Assembly: GCA_902623255.1 (NCBI GenBank)
Contig: CACNSY010000007.1
Location: 30,298 to 94,297 of the forward strand
DNA from: an uncultured Alphaproteobacteria bacterium
GTDB taxonomy: Bacteria; Pseudomonadota; Alphaproteobacteria; HIMB59; GCA-002718135
Reading direction: 5' to 3'
DNA length: 64,000 nucleotides
This document shows, piece by piece, positions 45,611-55,181 of this stretch. A model generated the notes under the pieces. That model worked only from the letters and a program-made list of their open reading frames with translations, ran no database searches and was not told where the DNA came from. Within the stretch, counting starts at the first letter, position 1. Each line of letters begins with the position of its first letter. A program made the position numbers and the translations under genes.

Positions 45611-46660
45611 TTATACTGCTATATCTACTATTTTTTTCATAACAGTTGGCATTCTAGAACTAGAATAAGATGATTTCTTTATCCAATTACTTTTTGATAA
45701 TTTTGCTTTTTTAACATTTCCATAAAAAATTTCTGTTTCTAAATCAAAATGACTAAATGAATATTCAAATGAACCTTTAGATTGTAATTTTATTTTTATT
45801 TTTTGAATGTCTTGATCAGTAGTTAGCAATTTTTTATTTTTAACCCAGACATCATTTGGTACTTCAAGCATAGAGGCCAACATTCCTTTATTTGGTCTAC
45901 TTCGTACTAGAATTTCATTCTTTTCATTCACAATTACGTAAGCTCTTGTGTACTTTATTGGCTTATTACTTTTCTTTTTTTGTTTAAAAGGAATTTTTTG
46001 CTGTAAATTCTTTTTATATGATTGGCAAAATTTATTAATTCCACAAATATTACATTTAGGGTTTCTAGGAAGACAAATCTCAGATCCGTAATCCATAAAA
46101 GACTGAATTAAATTTGAAGAGTTTTTATCTGAGATAAATTTTTTTCCCAAATCTTTGAGTTTATTTTTGACTTTATTAATTGGTTTATCGATAGCATGTA
46201 ATCTTACCAAAATTCTCTCAATATTAGCATCAAGTGGCATGACTGATTTATTATATCCTATTCCAAGAATTGCTTTTGCAGTGTAATCTCCAATACCAGG
46301 AAGTTTGATGAGTTCATCATAAGTCTGTGGTATGTTATTTTTAAAATTTTTTTTAATTATTTTTGCAGACTTTAATAAATTTCTCGCTCTTGAGTAATAA
46401 CCAAGGCCTGACCAGAACTTTAAAATATTTGGCTCTGAAGTTTGCGCTAATTTATTTAGTGAAGGCCATTTTAAAATAAATTCATTAAATTTATTTTTTA
46501 CGGTATTTACTGTTGTTTGTTGAAGCATATACTCACTTACAAACACAAAGTATGGATGAGGTAAATTTAGATTATTTTTCTTCCGCCATGGTAATTTTCT
46601 GGCATTCATAGAATACCATTGAAGTAAAAACTTTATTACTTGTGTTTCGTGTTTAAACAT
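45611..46660 (-). CDS. mutY: Adenine DNA glycosylase MutY
   Basis: It removes adenine opposite 8-oxoguanine. MNARKLPWRK, SEYMLQQTTVNTV with the catalytic Glu, the helix-hairpin-helix LPGIGDYTAKAILGI with the Asp, and the iron-sulfur loop C-X6-C-X2-C-X5-C (CLPRNPKCNICGINKFC) are all intact. A NUDIX-like C-terminal domain contains ILVRSRPNKGMLASMLEVP and FSHFDLE. The 349 residues are normal. It diverges from the DciA-like gene. Confidence 0.96.
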   Translation of the reverse strand: MFKHETQVIKFLLQWYSMNARKLPWRKKNNLNLPHPYFVFVSEYMLQQTTVNTVKNKFNEFILKWPSLNKLAQTSEPNILKFWSGLGYYSRARNLLKSAKIIKKNFKNNIPQTYDELIKLPGIGDYTAKAILGIGYNKSVMPLDANIERILVRLHAIDKPINKVKNKLKDLGKKFISDKNSSNLIQSFMDYGSEICLPRNPKCNICGINKFCQSYKKNLQQKIPFKQKKKSNKPIKYTRAYVIVNEKNEILVRSRPNKGMLASMLEVPNDVWVKNKKLLTTDQDIQKIKIKLQSKGSFEYSFSHFDLETEIFYGNVKKAKLSKSNWIKKSSYSSSRMPTVMKKIVDIAV

Positions 46661-46693
46661 ATTGCTTTCATATTTAGGTACTATAAATTATTT

Positions 46694-47215
46694 ATGCATA
46701 TGGACAAAAAAAATTTAAAACAAAAAAGAACATTTGTTCCACAATCTATTGGCGATACTCTGAGGAAGGTTAATAGAAAATTTTCCTCTAAATATAATCG
46801 CACAGAATTTGTAATTAACTCCAAATGGCCTGAAATTACTGGTAGTTATTTTAAAGAATATTCAGAGCCATTAAATATTTCAAGGGTGCGTGATTTTGAA
46901 AATGATTTAGGTGAGACAGTATATAAAAATTATCTAAATGTGAGTGTTGCACCAGCCGCAGCCATTGAATTTCAACACTTTAAGGACACTATAATTGAAA
47001 AAATTAATACTTATTTTGGCTATAAAGCTATAATGGACTTGAGAATTCATCAAAATTACATACCTAAACATACGCATATGAAACAAAGTAAGAAAAAACA
47101 AATAAACAAAGATGACATAAGATTTGTTGAAGAAAATGTTAAAGAATTTCAAAATTCAGATTTGAAAAAATCGCTATTAAATTTAGGTAATAAAATTACA
47201 ACTGAGGACAAATGA
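46694..47215 (+). CDS. DUF721 / DciA-like protein
   Basis: The first 110 residues match DUF721: IGDTLRKVNRKFSSKYNRTE, VINSKWPEITGSYFKEYSEPL, YLNVSVAPAAAIEFQHFKDTIIEKIN and AIMDLRIHQN. DciA proteins of this family load or regulate the replicative helicase in bacteria without DnaC. The position between mutY and a dsbA-family gene, upstream of smc, is a conserved alphaproteobacterial arrangement. ATG 46694 or 46700 are likely starts. The C-terminus is charged and variable. The stop overlaps dsbA. Confidence 0.8.
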   Translation: MHMDKKNLKQKRTFVPQSIGDTLRKVNRKFSSKYNRTEFVINSKWPEITGSYFKEYSEPLNISRVRDFENDLGETVYKNYLNVSVAPAAAIEFQHFKDTIIEKINTYFGYKAIMDLRIHQNYIPKHTHMKQSKKKQINKDDIRFVEENVKEFQNSDLKKSLLNLGNKITTEDK

Positions 47216-47826
47216 TGAAAATTAGAATTTTATTTATTTCTATTATACTATCACTACTTTTTATTAATGCCAAAGCAGCTGAAAATTCAATACTAGATGT
47301 TAAAGATAATGATTTTTATATTGGAGAAGAAAATGCTCCAATCACAATTATAGAATATGCTTCAATGTCTTGTAGTCACTGTGCAGATTTTCATAATGAT
47401 ACCCTGGCAGAATTAAAAAAAGAGTTTATTGATACTGGTAAAGTTAAGTTTATTTTTCGTGATTTTCCCTTTAATTATCCGGCTCTTGCTGGAAGTATGA
47501 TTTTAAGATGTGTGCCAGATGAGGTAAGATACGATTATATGAATGGCCTTTATAAGCTTCAAAATAGTTGGGTTAATAGAGATCATTCAAAAACAAGATC
47601 TGAGTTATACAAAATAATGCAAAGTGGCGGTATGCAACAAGAAGATTTTGATGCATGTTTAAGTAATGTGGATTTAGAGAATCAATTACTTGAGGGTGTA
47701 ATGGAAGCGCAAAGAGAATATAAAATAGGCTCCACTCCGTCATTCATAGTTAATGGAGTTTTATATTCCGGGAATAAAAACATAAAAGAGTTTAGACAAA
47801 TCATCGATAAAATATTATCACAATAG
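47212..47826 (+). CDS. DsbA-family periplasmic thiol oxidoreductase
   Basis: A signal peptide (ILFISIILSLLFINAKAA) precedes a thioredoxin-fold domain with active site CSHC (C54/C57 from the first ATG) in IIEYASMSCSHCADFHND. The helical insert follows, and the cis-Pro loop is IGSTPSFIVNGVLYSG. It is DsbA/DsbG-like (Thioredoxin_4) and likely forms disulfides in exported proteins, such as the Cys-rich protein at 6.7 kb. Two adjacent ATGs (47212, 47215) overlap the upstream stop. It ends 3 bp before smc. Confidence 0.9.
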   Translation: MMKIRILFISIILSLLFINAKAAENSILDVKDNDFYIGEENAPITIIEYASMSCSHCADFHNDTLAELKKEFIDTGKVKFIFRDFPFNYPALAGSMILRCVPDEVRYDYMNGLYKLQNSWVNRDHSKTRSELYKIMQSGGMQQEDFDACLSNVDLENQLLEGVMEAQREYKIGSTPSFIVNGVLYSGNKNIKEFRQIIDKILSQ

Positions 47827-47829
47827 TTG

Positions 47830-50475
47830 ATGATTAATTTTAGGACCCTTAAGGTCAAAGGCTTTAAGTCTTTTGTTGAACCCACAGAAATTTTGATTGA
47901 AAATGGCTTAACAGGTATTGTTGGTCCAAACGGATGTGGTAAATCGAATCTTGTAGAGGCTTTTAGGTTTGTTATGGGTGAACTTTCTCCAAAACAAATG
48001 AGAGGAAGTGAATTAGACGATGTTATCTTTAATGGAACAGACAATAGACCAGCATGGGATATTGCCGAAGTTACTATAGATTTAGATAATAAAGCAAGAA
48101 AAGCACCAAGTATTTTCAATGAAAATGATACTATTGAAGTAACTAGAAGAATTTGGCGAGGTGAAGGCTCAGAATATAGAGTTAATGGCAAGGAGGTGCG
48201 ATTAAAGGATGTACAATTGCTATTTGCTGATGCAGCAACAGGTGCTCGTTCAACATCCATGGTTAGTCAAGGTAGAGTTGGAGCTATTATCGCAGCTAAA
48301 CCTGAACAAAGAAGGACATTACTGGAAGAAGCTGCAGGAATTACTGGTCTACATTCAAGACGACACGAAGCTGAATTACGATTAAATGCTACTGAAAATA
48401 ACTTAGAGCGTGTTAAGGATGTATTAAAAGCACAAGACGAACAACTTACAATATTAAAGAAACAATCAAAACAAGCTGAAAGATATAAGTATATTCAAAA
48501 AGATATTACAAAAGCAAGAGCGAGATTATTTTATAAGAAATGGATTGATGAAAAAGATAGATTAAAAAATGCTAATGAAAAAATTCAATCTGAGACAAAT
48601 GTTGTGAATGACCAAACACAAGTTGTTGCACAAATAAATGTAGAATTTGAAAAAGTGCAAGAAAGTCTTCCAAACCTGAGACTCCAAGAAAGTAAGGTTG
48701 CTGCTGAACTGCAGAAATATTCAATTAGTCTAGAAAATCAAGAAAAAGAAATTGAAAGAGCAAATATTGCAGTAGACGAAACGAAAGTCCGTATAGAGCA
48801 AATTAAAAATGATATTGAAAGAGAGAGTTTTTTATTTGAAGACGCAAAACAAAATCTTGAAAGGGTGCAAGAAGAAAAATCAGTTCTGTTAAAACAACAA
48901 GGTGATCTTTTTATTCAAACTGATGATGATCTAAATAATGAAAATATTTCTAATAAAAAAAATAATAATCCAATAATTGACTATCTAGACTTTGAAGATG
49001 GTCTTGAACAAGCAATTGCTGCAGTTTTTTCAGATGAGTTAATTGCATCTATCGATGAAGAACAAAGTATTTTTTGGAGAAAATTGGATGTGGAAGATTC
49101 ATCTTTTAATTCAGAAATTACGAAATTTTCCTCTCTAATCAAAGCACCAGATAATTTGAAAAAGAAGTTAGAATTTATTGGATTAATAGAAAATAAAGAA
49201 AATGTTATAGAAATACAGAAAAACTTAAAACCAGGACAAATATTAGTGAGCAAACTAGGAGAAATTTGGAGATGGGATGGATATGTATCTAAAGGTAAAC
49301 AAAATAACTCAACTAAAGCAATATTGGATCAATTAAAAAATAGAAGAATAAAGCAATTAAGTGCAGAGGAAAAACAATGGAATGATATTTCTGCAAAAGC
49401 AAATCAAAGAATAGAAGAATTAAATTCAAGGCAAAGTTCATTAATTGGTGAATTATCAAATCTCCAATCCGTTCCTGAAGATGTATCAAGTGAAAAATTA
49501 AAAATACAAAAATTGATTGATGAAAATAAGAATTCTTACGAGCAAATAGCTGAGCAACTTCGTCAAACTGAGCAAAATTCTAATGAAATCAATAAGAAAT
49601 TAAAACTAGAGGAAATTAAATTAAATGAATTAAGAGAAGATAGAATTAGAACTGAAGGTCAAATCAATACTATTAATGAAGCAATTAAATTATTATCTAC
49701 TCAAGTAAAAGAAAGATTGAGTATAGATCTAGAAGAACTTTACAATATTGGAGAAATCAATCCAAATAAAGTTTTAGGCGAGACTGATGATTTAGAAAAA
49801 AAATTAGAAAGATTAATTGCTGAGCAAGAACGCTTAGGTGGTGTTAATCTTCTAGCAGAACAAGAGTCAAAAGATTTAGAAGAAAAAGTAAATACAATTA
49901 AAAAAGATCAAAGTGACCTTTTAAGTGCAATTGCAAAACTAAGAGAAGCAATTGACTCACTGAATACAGAAGGTAGACAACGCTTACTTGCTGCATATGG
50001 AATAGTTAATGAAAATTTTCAAAAATTATTTACTAGGTTGTTTGGTGGTGGAAAGGCTTATCTAAAGTTTTCAGATGAATCAGATCCACTTCAGGCCGGT
50101 TTAGAAATATTTGCTAGTCCTCCTGGAAAAAAATTACAAAATCTAAATTTACTTTCTGGAGGTGAGCAAGCTCTTACAGCCTTATCATTATTATTTGCTG
50201 TATTTTTATCAAACCCAGCTCCAATTTGTGTACTTGATGAGGTTGACGCTCCATTAGATGATACTAATGTTGATAGATTTTGTTCATTAGTGGAGGAAAT
50301 AGCTAAAACTTCTTCAACAAAATTCTTAGTAATAACTCACCATAGAATGACAATGGCGAGAGTAAATAGATTGTTTGGTGTTACTATGCCTGAGAAAGGT
50401 GTATCACAATTAGTTTCAGTTGATCTTGAAAAAGCAATTGAGATAAAAGAGCAAGACGCTACAAATGAATTATAA
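47830..50475 (+). CDS. smc: Chromosome segregation ATPase SMC (short-armed)
   Basis: SMC organises and segregates the chromosome as a dimer. Walker A GPNGCGKSN (32-40), the hinge region with FEDGLEQAIAAVFSDEL and GQILVSKLGEIWRWDGYVS (about 380-500), the signature LSGGEQALTALSLLFA (about 775) and Walker B CVLDEVDAPLDD (about 800) are intact. The hinge has the alphaproteobacterial WRWDGY form. Total length is 881, against about 1150 in most bacteria. The loss falls on both coiled-coil arms, roughly 200 residues each. It overlaps atpI by 11 bp. No scpA or scpB is seen. Confidence 0.93.
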   Translation: MINFRTLKVKGFKSFVEPTEILIENGLTGIVGPNGCGKSNLVEAFRFVMGELSPKQMRGSELDDVIFNGTDNRPAWDIAEVTIDLDNKARKAPSIFNENDTIEVTRRIWRGEGSEYRVNGKEVRLKDVQLLFADAATGARSTSMVSQGRVGAIIAAKPEQRRTLLEEAAGITGLHSRRHEAELRLNATENNLERVKDVLKAQDEQLTILKKQSKQAERYKYIQKDITKARARLFYKKWIDEKDRLKNANEKIQSETNVVNDQTQVVAQINVEFEKVQESLPNLRLQESKVAAELQKYSISLENQEKEIERANIAVDETKVRIEQIKNDIERESFLFEDAKQNLERVQEEKSVLLKQQGDLFIQTDDDLNNENISNKKNNNPIIDYLDFEDGLEQAIAAVFSDELIASIDEEQSIFWRKLDVEDSSFNSEITKFSSLIKAPDNLKKKLEFIGLIENKENVIEIQKNLKPGQILVSKLGEIWRWDGYVSKGKQNNSTKAILDQLKNRRIKQLSAEEKQWNDISAKANQRIEELNSRQSSLIGELSNLQSVPEDVSSEKLKIQKLIDENKNSYEQIAEQLRQTEQNSNEINKKLKLEEIKLNELREDRIRTEGQINTINEAIKLLSTQVKERLSIDLEELYNIGEINPNKVLGETDDLEKKLERLIAEQERLGGVNLLAEQESKDLEEKVNTIKKDQSDLLSAIAKLREAIDSLNTEGRQRLLAAYGIVNENFQKLFTRLFGGGKAYLKFSDESDPLQAGLEIFASPPGKKLQNLNLLSGGEQALTALSLLFAVFLSNPAPICVLDEVDAPLDDTNVDRFCSLVEEIAKTSSTKFLVITHHRMTMARVNRLFGVTMPEKGVSQLVSVDLEKAIEIKEQDATNEL

Positions 50476-50752
50476 AAATAATAATTTAGAAGAATTAGGT
50501 AAAAAAATTGATGATTTAGATAATCAAAATAAAGAACCTAGTATTAAAAAAAAAGAAAGTGGTGCAGGATTTGGTTTTAAAATTAGTACAGAAATTATAG
50601 CTGCACTAGTTGTTGGAGTTGGAATTGGGCTTATTGTGGATAATTACTTTAATACTAAACCAATAGGCTTAATTATTTTCTTCATATTTGGCGCATTTGC
50701 TGGATTTTTGAACGTTTATCGTGTAATGCGTCGCATTGAAAAGCAAAGGTAA
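50465..50752 (+). CDS. atpI: ATP synthase protein I (AtpI)
   Basis: A 95-residue protein with a charged N-terminus and two membrane helices (STEIIAALVVGVGIGLIVDN and PIGLIIFFIFGAFAGFLNVY), the AtpI form found first in alphaproteobacterial F0 operons. It assists c-ring assembly or Mg2+ supply. It overlaps the smc end, so the F0 operon may be partly driven by read-through from the smc transcript. Confidence 0.88.
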   Translation: MNYKNNNLEELGKKIDDLDNQNKEPSIKKKESGAGFGFKISTEIIAALVVGVGIGLIVDNYFNTKPIGLIIFFIFGAFAGFLNVYRVMRRIEKQR

Positions 50753-50773
50753 TTTTAATATTCAATATCAATT

Positions 50774-51508
50774 ATGGCCGCAAAAGATAGTCCTCTAAAA
50801 CAGTTTGAAATAGATCCAATATCTAATATTGAACTTGGTGGTTATAACATTTCTTTCACAAACTCATCTTTTGCAATGCTAATTACTGTTTTAGTGATTA
50901 CTCTATTTTTAACTTTAACAGTGAACACAAGATCAATTATCCCTTCTAGAATGCAGCTTATCTCAGAGCTGATGTATAATTTTATTGCTCAGTTACTCTC
51001 AGATACAGTTGGAGATAATGGAAAAAAATATTTCCCATTTGTTTTCTCTTTATTCATGTTTGTACTAATTGGAAATATGGTTGGAATGGTACCATATCAA
51101 TTTACTTTCACGAGTCACATCATTGTTACATTTGCATTGGCAGCAGTTGTATTTATTGGCGTAACTATTCTTGGATTTATTAACCATGGTATTAAATTTT
51201 TTACTTTCTTCTATATACCAGGTGTGCCGTTTTACATGCATCCACTGCTTATTCCCATTGAGGTAATTTCTTATTTATCAAGACCTATAAGTTTATCAGT
51301 TAGATTATTTGCTAACATGCTGGCTGGTCACACACTACTAAAAGTGTTTGCAGGCTTTGTTGTTTCCATGCCATTTTTTACAGGAGTTTTTCCTTTAGCT
51401 TTCATTGTAGCTTTAACAGGATTAGAAATTTTAATTGCTTTTTTGCAAGCATATGTGTTTGCAATACTGACGTGTTTATATATTAACGATGCTTATCATT
51501 TACATTAA
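50774..51508 (+). CDS. atpB: ATP synthase F0 subunit a
   Basis: The membrane stator half-channel for protons. Six hydrophobic helices are seen, with the essential Arg177 in PISLSVRLFANMLAGH and the last-helix ALTGLEILIAFLQAYVFAIL. The length (244) is normal. Second gene of the F0 cluster. Confidence 0.97.
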   Translation: MAAKDSPLKQFEIDPISNIELGGYNISFTNSSFAMLITVLVITLFLTLTVNTRSIIPSRMQLISELMYNFIAQLLSDTVGDNGKKYFPFVFSLFMFVLIGNMVGMVPYQFTFTSHIIVTFALAAVVFIGVTILGFINHGIKFFTFFYIPGVPFYMHPLLIPIEVISYLSRPISLSVRLFANMLAGHTLLKVFAGFVVSMPFFTGVFPLAFIVALTGLEILIAFLQAYVFAILTCLYINDAYHLH

Positions 51509-51526
51509 TTTAAAATAGGAGGACTT

Positions 51527-51751
51527 ATGGAAATTGAAGCAGCAAAAGTAATCGGAGCGGGTTTAGCCGTTATCGGTGTTATTGGATCAGGTATTGGAAT
51601 TGGGAATATTTTCTCATCTTTTATTCAAGCAGTTGGAAGAAATCCGGCAGCAAGAGGTGAAGTTTTTACAATGACAATGTTAGGTTTCGCATTAGTAGAA
51701 GCGATTGCACTTTTCGCACTAGTTATTGCGTTAGTTATTTTGTTTGGATAG
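51527..51751 (+). CDS. atpE: ATP synthase F0 subunit c
   Basis: A 74-residue hairpin that forms the rotor ring. Gly-rich helix 1 (VIGVIGSGIGIGNIF) leads to the polar loop GRNPAARGE and helix 2 with the ion-carrying Glu58 in FALVEAIALF. The surrounding residues do not show the extra Gln/Ser/Thr set of sodium-type c subunits, so protons are the likely ion. A clean AGGAGG site 6 bp before the ATG gives strong translation, as needed for the multi-copy subunit. Confidence 0.98.
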   Translation: MEIEAAKVIGAGLAVIGVIGSGIGIGNIFSSFIQAVGRNPAARGEVFTMTMLGFALVEAIALFALVIALVILFG

Positions 51752-51768
51752 AACTCAATAATTAATTA

Positions 51769-52260
51769 ATGCCTCAATTAAATCCAGAGTTTTTTGTTTC
51801 ACAGCTCTTTTGGTTAGCTGTATTTTTTACTTTTCTATTTGTATTTTTATGGAGGGTATCACTTCCAAGAATAGCTACAGTTTTAGAGAAAAGACAAAAT
51901 AAAATAGATGAAAATTTATCTTCAGCAAAAGAGCTTCAAGAACAGGCAATGGAAATTGAAAAAAAAATTAATGATCAGATCGATAAGGCTAAACTAGAAA
52001 CAGATGAGAAAATTAAAGAAACAATCAATGCTTTACAAGAAAATGTTTCTTTGCAACTTTCTTCACTTGATAAAGATTTAGAAAAAAAAGTTTCTGATGC
52101 AGAAAAAGAAATTTTGAAAAGTAAAGATAATCAAATGAAAAATATTAACAATGAAATAGTTAATATTACAAAACTGACTGTTGGAAAAATTACAGATATA
52201 GAATTGTCTGACAATGAACTTAATAAAGTTATTGAAACACAAAAAGGTAGTTTTAACTAA
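51769..52260 (+). CDS. ATP synthase F0 subunit b'
   Basis: The first of two b-type stalk subunits, the arrangement of Alphaproteobacteria and chloroplasts. One N-terminal membrane helix (LFWLAVFFTFLFVFLWRVSLP) leads to a long charged coiled coil starting VLEKRQNKIDENLSSAKELQ. The length is 163. It overlaps the next gene by one base (TAATG). Confidence 0.9.
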   Translation: MPQLNPEFFVSQLFWLAVFFTFLFVFLWRVSLPRIATVLEKRQNKIDENLSSAKELQEQAMEIEKKINDQIDKAKLETDEKIKETINALQENVSLQLSSLDKDLEKKVSDAEKEILKSKDNQMKNINNEIVNITKLTVGKITDIELSDNELNKVIETQKGSFN

Positions 52261-52745
52261 TGTTTTCTGATCCTCAATTTTGGGTAGCGGTATCTTTTAT
52301 ATTATTTATTGCAGCTATTTTTAATCCAGTACGAAAAATTCTTACATCTAGTTTAGATGCACAAATAAAAGATATAAAAAATAAAATTGATGAAGTTGAG
52401 AATTTAAAAAACGAAGCTCAAAAAGCTTTGGATGAACTTAGGGATAGAGAATCTAAAGTAGAGAAAGAAATACAAAATCTAAAGTTAGAATCTGAGAAAA
52501 GAATTGCTGAATTGAAAGATATATCCGCCACTAAATTAACTGATCAAATTGAAAAAAGAAAAATATTGGCAGAAAATAAAATTGAACAACTAGTTCGAGA
52601 TACTAATAATTCTATCAAAAGTTATATTTCAAGTATTGCAATAGAGGCTACTAGAAATATTCTACTTCAAAATCTAAGTAATGATAAAAAATCTGCTTTA
52701 ATTGAAGAATCAATTACCGAATTTAACTCTGTTCTAAAGAACTAG
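52260..52745 (+). CDS. atpF: ATP synthase F0 subunit b
   Basis: The second stalk subunit: a short membrane helix (FWVAVSFILFIAAIFNPV), then RKILTSSLDAQIKDIKNKID and a continuous coiled coil to the C-terminus. The length is 161. Last gene of the F0 operon; the F1 genes (atpHAGDC) must be elsewhere, as is usual in this class. Confidence 0.92.
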   Translation: MFSDPQFWVAVSFILFIAAIFNPVRKILTSSLDAQIKDIKNKIDEVENLKNEAQKALDELRDRESKVEKEIQNLKLESEKRIAELKDISATKLTDQIEKRKILAENKIEQLVRDTNNSIKSYISSIAIEATRNILLQNLSNDKKSALIEESITEFNSVLKN

Positions 52746-52747
52746 TA

Positions 52748-52773
52748 GTAGATTTAGTTATTCCAAAATCTAC
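52748..52773 (+). terminator. Candidate terminator after F0 operon
   Basis: GTAGATTT and AAATCTAC make a perfect 8-bp stem with a 10-base loop, 3 bp after the atpF stop. The T tail is weak. A second small hairpin (AGATTTT-C-AAAATCT) lies at 52801-52815. Confidence 0.5.
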
Positions 52774-52857
52774 TTACAATATTAATAATTTAATATTAAA
52801 AGATTTTCAAAATCTATAGTATTATTAAGTAACCAAAATTAATGGTAACAAATTTAG

Positions 52858-53799
52858 ATGACAAAAAAACTTAATATATTTCTTGCAGGACCTCGGGGAT
52901 TTTGTGCAGGTGTAGATAGGGCTATAGAAATGGTAAAGGGTGCTTTAAAAAAATATGGTGCGCCCGTATACGTTCGTCATGAAATAGTGCATAATAAATT
53001 TGTTGTTGAAAATCTAAAATCACGGGGAGCTATTTTTGTAGAAGAATTAAATGAGATTGAAGATAGAAGTAGGCCAGTTATCTTTTCTGCACATGGTGTT
53101 CCAAAAGCAGTCCCAGAGGAAGCATTAAGTTTAAATTTAGTATATTATGATGCAACATGTCCGCTTGTTAGCAAAATCCATAAAGAAGTTGAAAATTTTG
53201 ATAAAAAAAATCTGCCAGTAATTTTAATTGGTCATAGAAATCATCCTGAAGTTATTGGAACTATGGGTCAAACAAATAAAAAAATTCATTTAGTAGAAAA
53301 AGTTGAAGATGTAAAAAAATTGCCTTTAAACCAAAATGATGAGGTTGCATATGTTACTCAGACAACACTATCAGTAGATGATACAAAAGATATAATAAAA
53401 GAGATAAAATTACATTTTAGTAATGTCATAGAACCAAAAAAAAATGATATTTGTTATGCTACGACAAATAGACAAGAAGCGGTTAAAAAGATAGCGAATC
53501 AATGTGATTATTTTTTAGTAATTGGTGCAAGTAACTCATCAAATTCCCTAAGATTAGTTGAAGTAGCAAAAAATTATGGCTCAAAAAAAGCTATTTTAGT
53601 AGAAGATGTAGATTCCTTAAATTTAAATATATTTCAAGAATGCAAAAATATAGGAATAACAGCAAGTGCATCATCGCCAGAAGTACTTGTTAAAAAACTT
53701 CTTGATAATTTGAAAAGAAATTTTGAAATACATATAAATGAAGGATCTTACCAAAAAGAAGATGTATTTTTTAAAGTGCCTCAAAAACTAAACGTATAG
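52858..53799 (+). CDS. ispH: 4-hydroxy-3-methylbut-2-enyl diphosphate reductase IspH
   Basis: Last enzyme of the MEP pathway, making IPP and DMAPP with an iron-sulfur cluster. The three ligands are Cys16 (AGPRGFCAGVDRA), Cys101 (YDATCPLVSK) and Cys199 (NDICYATTNRQE). SSNSLRLVEVA and ASASSPEVLV are also family motifs. The 313 residues are normal. It leads the conserved ispH-thrB-rnhA group. Confidence 0.97.
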   Translation: MTKKLNIFLAGPRGFCAGVDRAIEMVKGALKKYGAPVYVRHEIVHNKFVVENLKSRGAIFVEELNEIEDRSRPVIFSAHGVPKAVPEEALSLNLVYYDATCPLVSKIHKEVENFDKKNLPVILIGHRNHPEVIGTMGQTNKKIHLVEKVEDVKKLPLNQNDEVAYVTQTTLSVDDTKDIIKEIKLHFSNVIEPKKNDICYATTNRQEAVKKIANQCDYFLVIGASNSSNSLRLVEVAKNYGSKKAILVEDVDSLNLNIFQECKNIGITASASSPEVLVKKLLDNLKRNFEIHINEGSYQKEDVFFKVPQKLNV

Positions 53800-53802
53800 A
53801 AG

Positions 53803-54753
53803 ATGGCAGTCTTTACTAAATTAGTTAAGGAAGATATTGAAAACTTTATTTCTGAATACTCAATTGGAAATTTAAACAGCTTTGAAGAAATTGTAGATGG
53901 GATAGAGAACTCAAATTTTAAAATTTTTTGTAATAATCAACCATATATTTTAACAATTTTTGAAAAAAGAGTAACTGAGCAAGAATTACCTTTTTTTATA
54001 AATTTAAAAAACTTTTTAAATAAAAATAATTTTAAATGTCCAAAAGCTATCTCAGATAAAAATGGAAAAATTTTAAAAAGAATAAAAAATAAAACAGCTG
54101 TAATAATATCTTTTCTAGAAGGTAAAAGTATTGAAGAACCTAACTCTGAAATGTGTAGAGAAGTTGGAAAAATGGTTGCTAATCTACACAATCTTACCAT
54201 AAATTTTGATGAAAAAAGACCTAATAGTTTAGATCTACAGGATTGGAAAGAAATTTACAAAAAATGCCTTAAAAATAAATCCGAAAAGTTTAATGAAACA
54301 ATGTATTTGTTAAAAAATGAAATAGACTATTTAGAAAATTATTGGCCAACAAATATTCCTTGTGGTGTCATACATGCTGATTTGTTTAGAGATAATATTT
54401 TTTTTAAGGATGAAAAGATTTCTGGAGTAATAGATTTCTATTTTGCATGTTATTATTTTTATATTTACGATTTAGCCATAGTTATTAATGATTGGTGTTT
54501 TAGAGAAAATGGAAAATACTTTAACAAAGAGAACTGCTTGATAATTCTTGGGGAATATCAAAAATTGAGAGAATTAAGTGATATTGAAAAGAAATCGTTA
54601 AATATTTTATTAAGAGCTGCTGCTGTTAGAATATTATGTACGAGAGTGCACGATTATATTTTTCATCAGCCTGATGCAGTAGTTGTTAAAAAAGATCCAT
54701 TTGAATATTTGAATATTTTAAGATGGCATCAACAAAATGATATTTTTGAATAA
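53803..54753 (+). CDS. thrB: Homoserine kinase ThrB (APH-fold type)
   Basis: It phosphorylates homoserine for threonine synthesis. The aminoglycoside-phosphotransferase fold is seen in FKIFCNNQPYILTIFEKR and the catalytic loop GVIHADLFRDNIFF, followed by ISGVIDFYFACYYFYIYDLA with the metal-binding Asp. The 316 residues and the ispH/rnhA neighbours identify it as the alphaproteobacterial ThrB rather than a drug kinase. It overlaps rnhA by one base. Confidence 0.92.
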   Translation: MAVFTKLVKEDIENFISEYSIGNLNSFEEIVDGIENSNFKIFCNNQPYILTIFEKRVTEQELPFFINLKNFLNKNNFKCPKAISDKNGKILKRIKNKTAVIISFLEGKSIEEPNSEMCREVGKMVANLHNLTINFDEKRPNSLDLQDWKEIYKKCLKNKSEKFNETMYLLKNEIDYLENYWPTNIPCGVIHADLFRDNIFFKDEKISGVIDFYFACYYFYIYDLAIVINDWCFRENGKYFNKENCLIILGEYQKLRELSDIEKKSLNILLRAAAVRILCTRVHDYIFHQPDAVVVKKDPFEYLNILRWHQQNDIFE

Positions 54754-55181
54754 TGATTAATATTTATACAGATGGTGCATGTTCTGGGAATCCTGGTATA
54801 GGTGGATGGGGTGTCGTGATATTAGATAATAATAAAGAAATTTTATTAAATGGTGGTGATCAACACACAACTAATAATAAAATGGAACTTACAGCTGCAA
54901 TAAAAGCACTGGAATATTTTGAGATAAAAAAAGATTTAATCATTTATACCGATAGCAAATATGTAAAGGATGGTATTGAAACATGGATTACAAATTGGAA
55001 AAAAAATGGATGGAAAACTTCAACAAAAAAAACAGTAAAAAATAAAGAATTATGGATGCAATTAGATAATCTAATTAATAAACATAATGTAATATGGAAA
55101 TGGGTTAAAGGACACGCTGGTTTCGAATTTAATGAGAAAGCTGATGAACTAGCAAGGAAATATATTGAAAGTTATATTTAG
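54753..55181 (+). CDS. rnhA: Ribonuclease HI
   Basis: It degrades RNA in RNA-DNA hybrids. The catalytic acids are in IYTDGACSGNPGIGGWG (first Asp), MELTAAIKALE (Glu), IYTDSKYVKDGI (second Asp) and NEKADELAR (last Asp), with the basic loop WITNWKKNGWKT present. The 142 residues are typical. Its last 17 bp overlap the yceI-like gene. Confidence 0.97.
   Translation: MINIYTDGACSGNPGIGGWGVVILDNNKEILLNGGDQHTTNNKMELTAAIKALEYFEIKKDLIIYTDSKYVKDGIETWITNWKKNGWKTSTKKTVKNKELWMQLDNLINKHNVIWKWVKGHAGFEFNEKADELARKYIESYI

Noticed and set aside
52801..52815. Perfect small palindrome AGATTTT-C-AAAATCT before ispH
   Set aside because: A one-base loop and AT-only stem make it unlikely to act as terminator; it may be chance in AT-rich DNA.
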